Assembly (NCBI GenBank): GCA_024195585.1
Contig: SWBL01000346.1
Location: forward strand, 1 to 53,734
DNA from: Aureobasidium sp. EXF-3400
Taxonomy: Eukaryota; Ascomycota; Dothideomycetes; Dothideales; Saccotheciaceae
Length of the DNA stretch: 53,734 nt
Direction: 5' to 3'
Numbering within the stretch: the first letter of the stretch is position 1; each line of letters begins with the position of its first letter. Both the position numbers and the translations under genes were made by a program. Below are positions 53,645 through 53,734 of this stretch, piece after piece. The notes beneath the pieces are model-generated. The model ran no database searches. It was not told the origin of the DNA and saw nothing but the letters and a program-made list of their open reading frames with translations.

Positions 53645-53734
53645 ACATACAGCAGCAGGGATTCCCACGTGGTCACCCACCGTAGTACTAATCTGCCGTT
53701 CAACTGCTTATGTATGGCAGAGCGGACGGGATGC
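53645..53734 (-). rRNA. 5S rRNA, 3' three-quarters (cut by the window edge)
   Basis: The minus strand reads CCCGTCCGCTCTGCCATAC, then ATAAGC, TTAGTACTACGGTGGGTGACC and GGGAATCCCTGCTGCTGTATG, followed by T4. This is the 5S rRNA body with its internal control region and conserved 3' end. The first roughly 28 nt lie beyond the window. Dispersed single 5S genes are normal in filamentous ascomycetes. Confidence 0.93.

Overview
The window is nuclear DNA of a filamentous ascomycete fungus. Most genes carry short GT-AG introns (about 43-62 bp, often with a CTAAC/CTGAC-like branch site). The gene families are typical of Pezizomycotina: Zn(II)2Cys6 and Ndt80/PhoG regulators, a GT32 MIPC synthase, an NCS1 permease and dispersed 5S rRNA. 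A dothideomycete is my best guess from the general look of the proteins, but the sequence alone does not settle it. All exon joins are my own reading; each joined frame was checked to be open and a multiple of three.

Layout. 1-28.9 kb is ordinary conserved gene space: ARB1 (partial), a GIY-YIG/DUF1766 protein, a SUR1-type GT32 enzyme, a TPR-DnaJ co-chaperone, an Ndt80/PhoG transcription factor followed by about 5.8 kb without a recognisable gene, an SDR oxidoreductase, SRP receptor beta, cystathionine beta-synthase (CYS4), an RBR ubiquitin ligase, a small mitochondrial LEA-like protein and the HUT1 nucleotide-sugar transporter. 37-53.7 kb is conserved again: a Zn2Cys6 factor divergent from an NCS1 nucleobase permease, a SAM35/metaxin-like import protein, a seven-exon OB-fold protein resembling MEIOB/RPA70, an alpha/beta-hydrolase with a charged coiled tail, a Ser/Thr-rich single-pass membrane protein, and the 3' part of a 5S rRNA gene at the right edge.

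Between them, about 28.9-37.0 kb is a repeat-rich accessory island. It holds (i) a foldback, MITE-like repeat family as a tandem array of about 213-223-bp units (29.3-30.2 kb), single copies at 31.7 and 35.3 kb and an inverted pair at 36.7-37.0 kb, with one more copy far away in the ARB1 promoter at 1.6 kb; (ii) orphan small genes and an F-box-like gene; (iii) consecutive blocks of unrelated short palindromes at 33.6-34.9 kb, three of them repeating with the same roughly 39-bp period; (iv) an intron-containing tRNA-Arg(CCT) whose 3' half and 3' flank are duplicated in inverted orientation, giving two roughly 80-bp arms; and (v) a perfect 18-bp-stem hairpin next to it. The palindrome blocks and the tRNA-bearing inverted repeat are the parts least explained by known features.

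Functionally the conserved genes are housekeeping: ribosome biogenesis, ER/Golgi targeting and glycosylation, chaperoning, sulfur metabolism, mitochondrial import and ubiquitination. The exceptions are the Ndt80-type factor and the MEIOB-like protein, which point to development or meiosis, and the divergent regulator-permease pair, which may be a small nutrient-uptake module.
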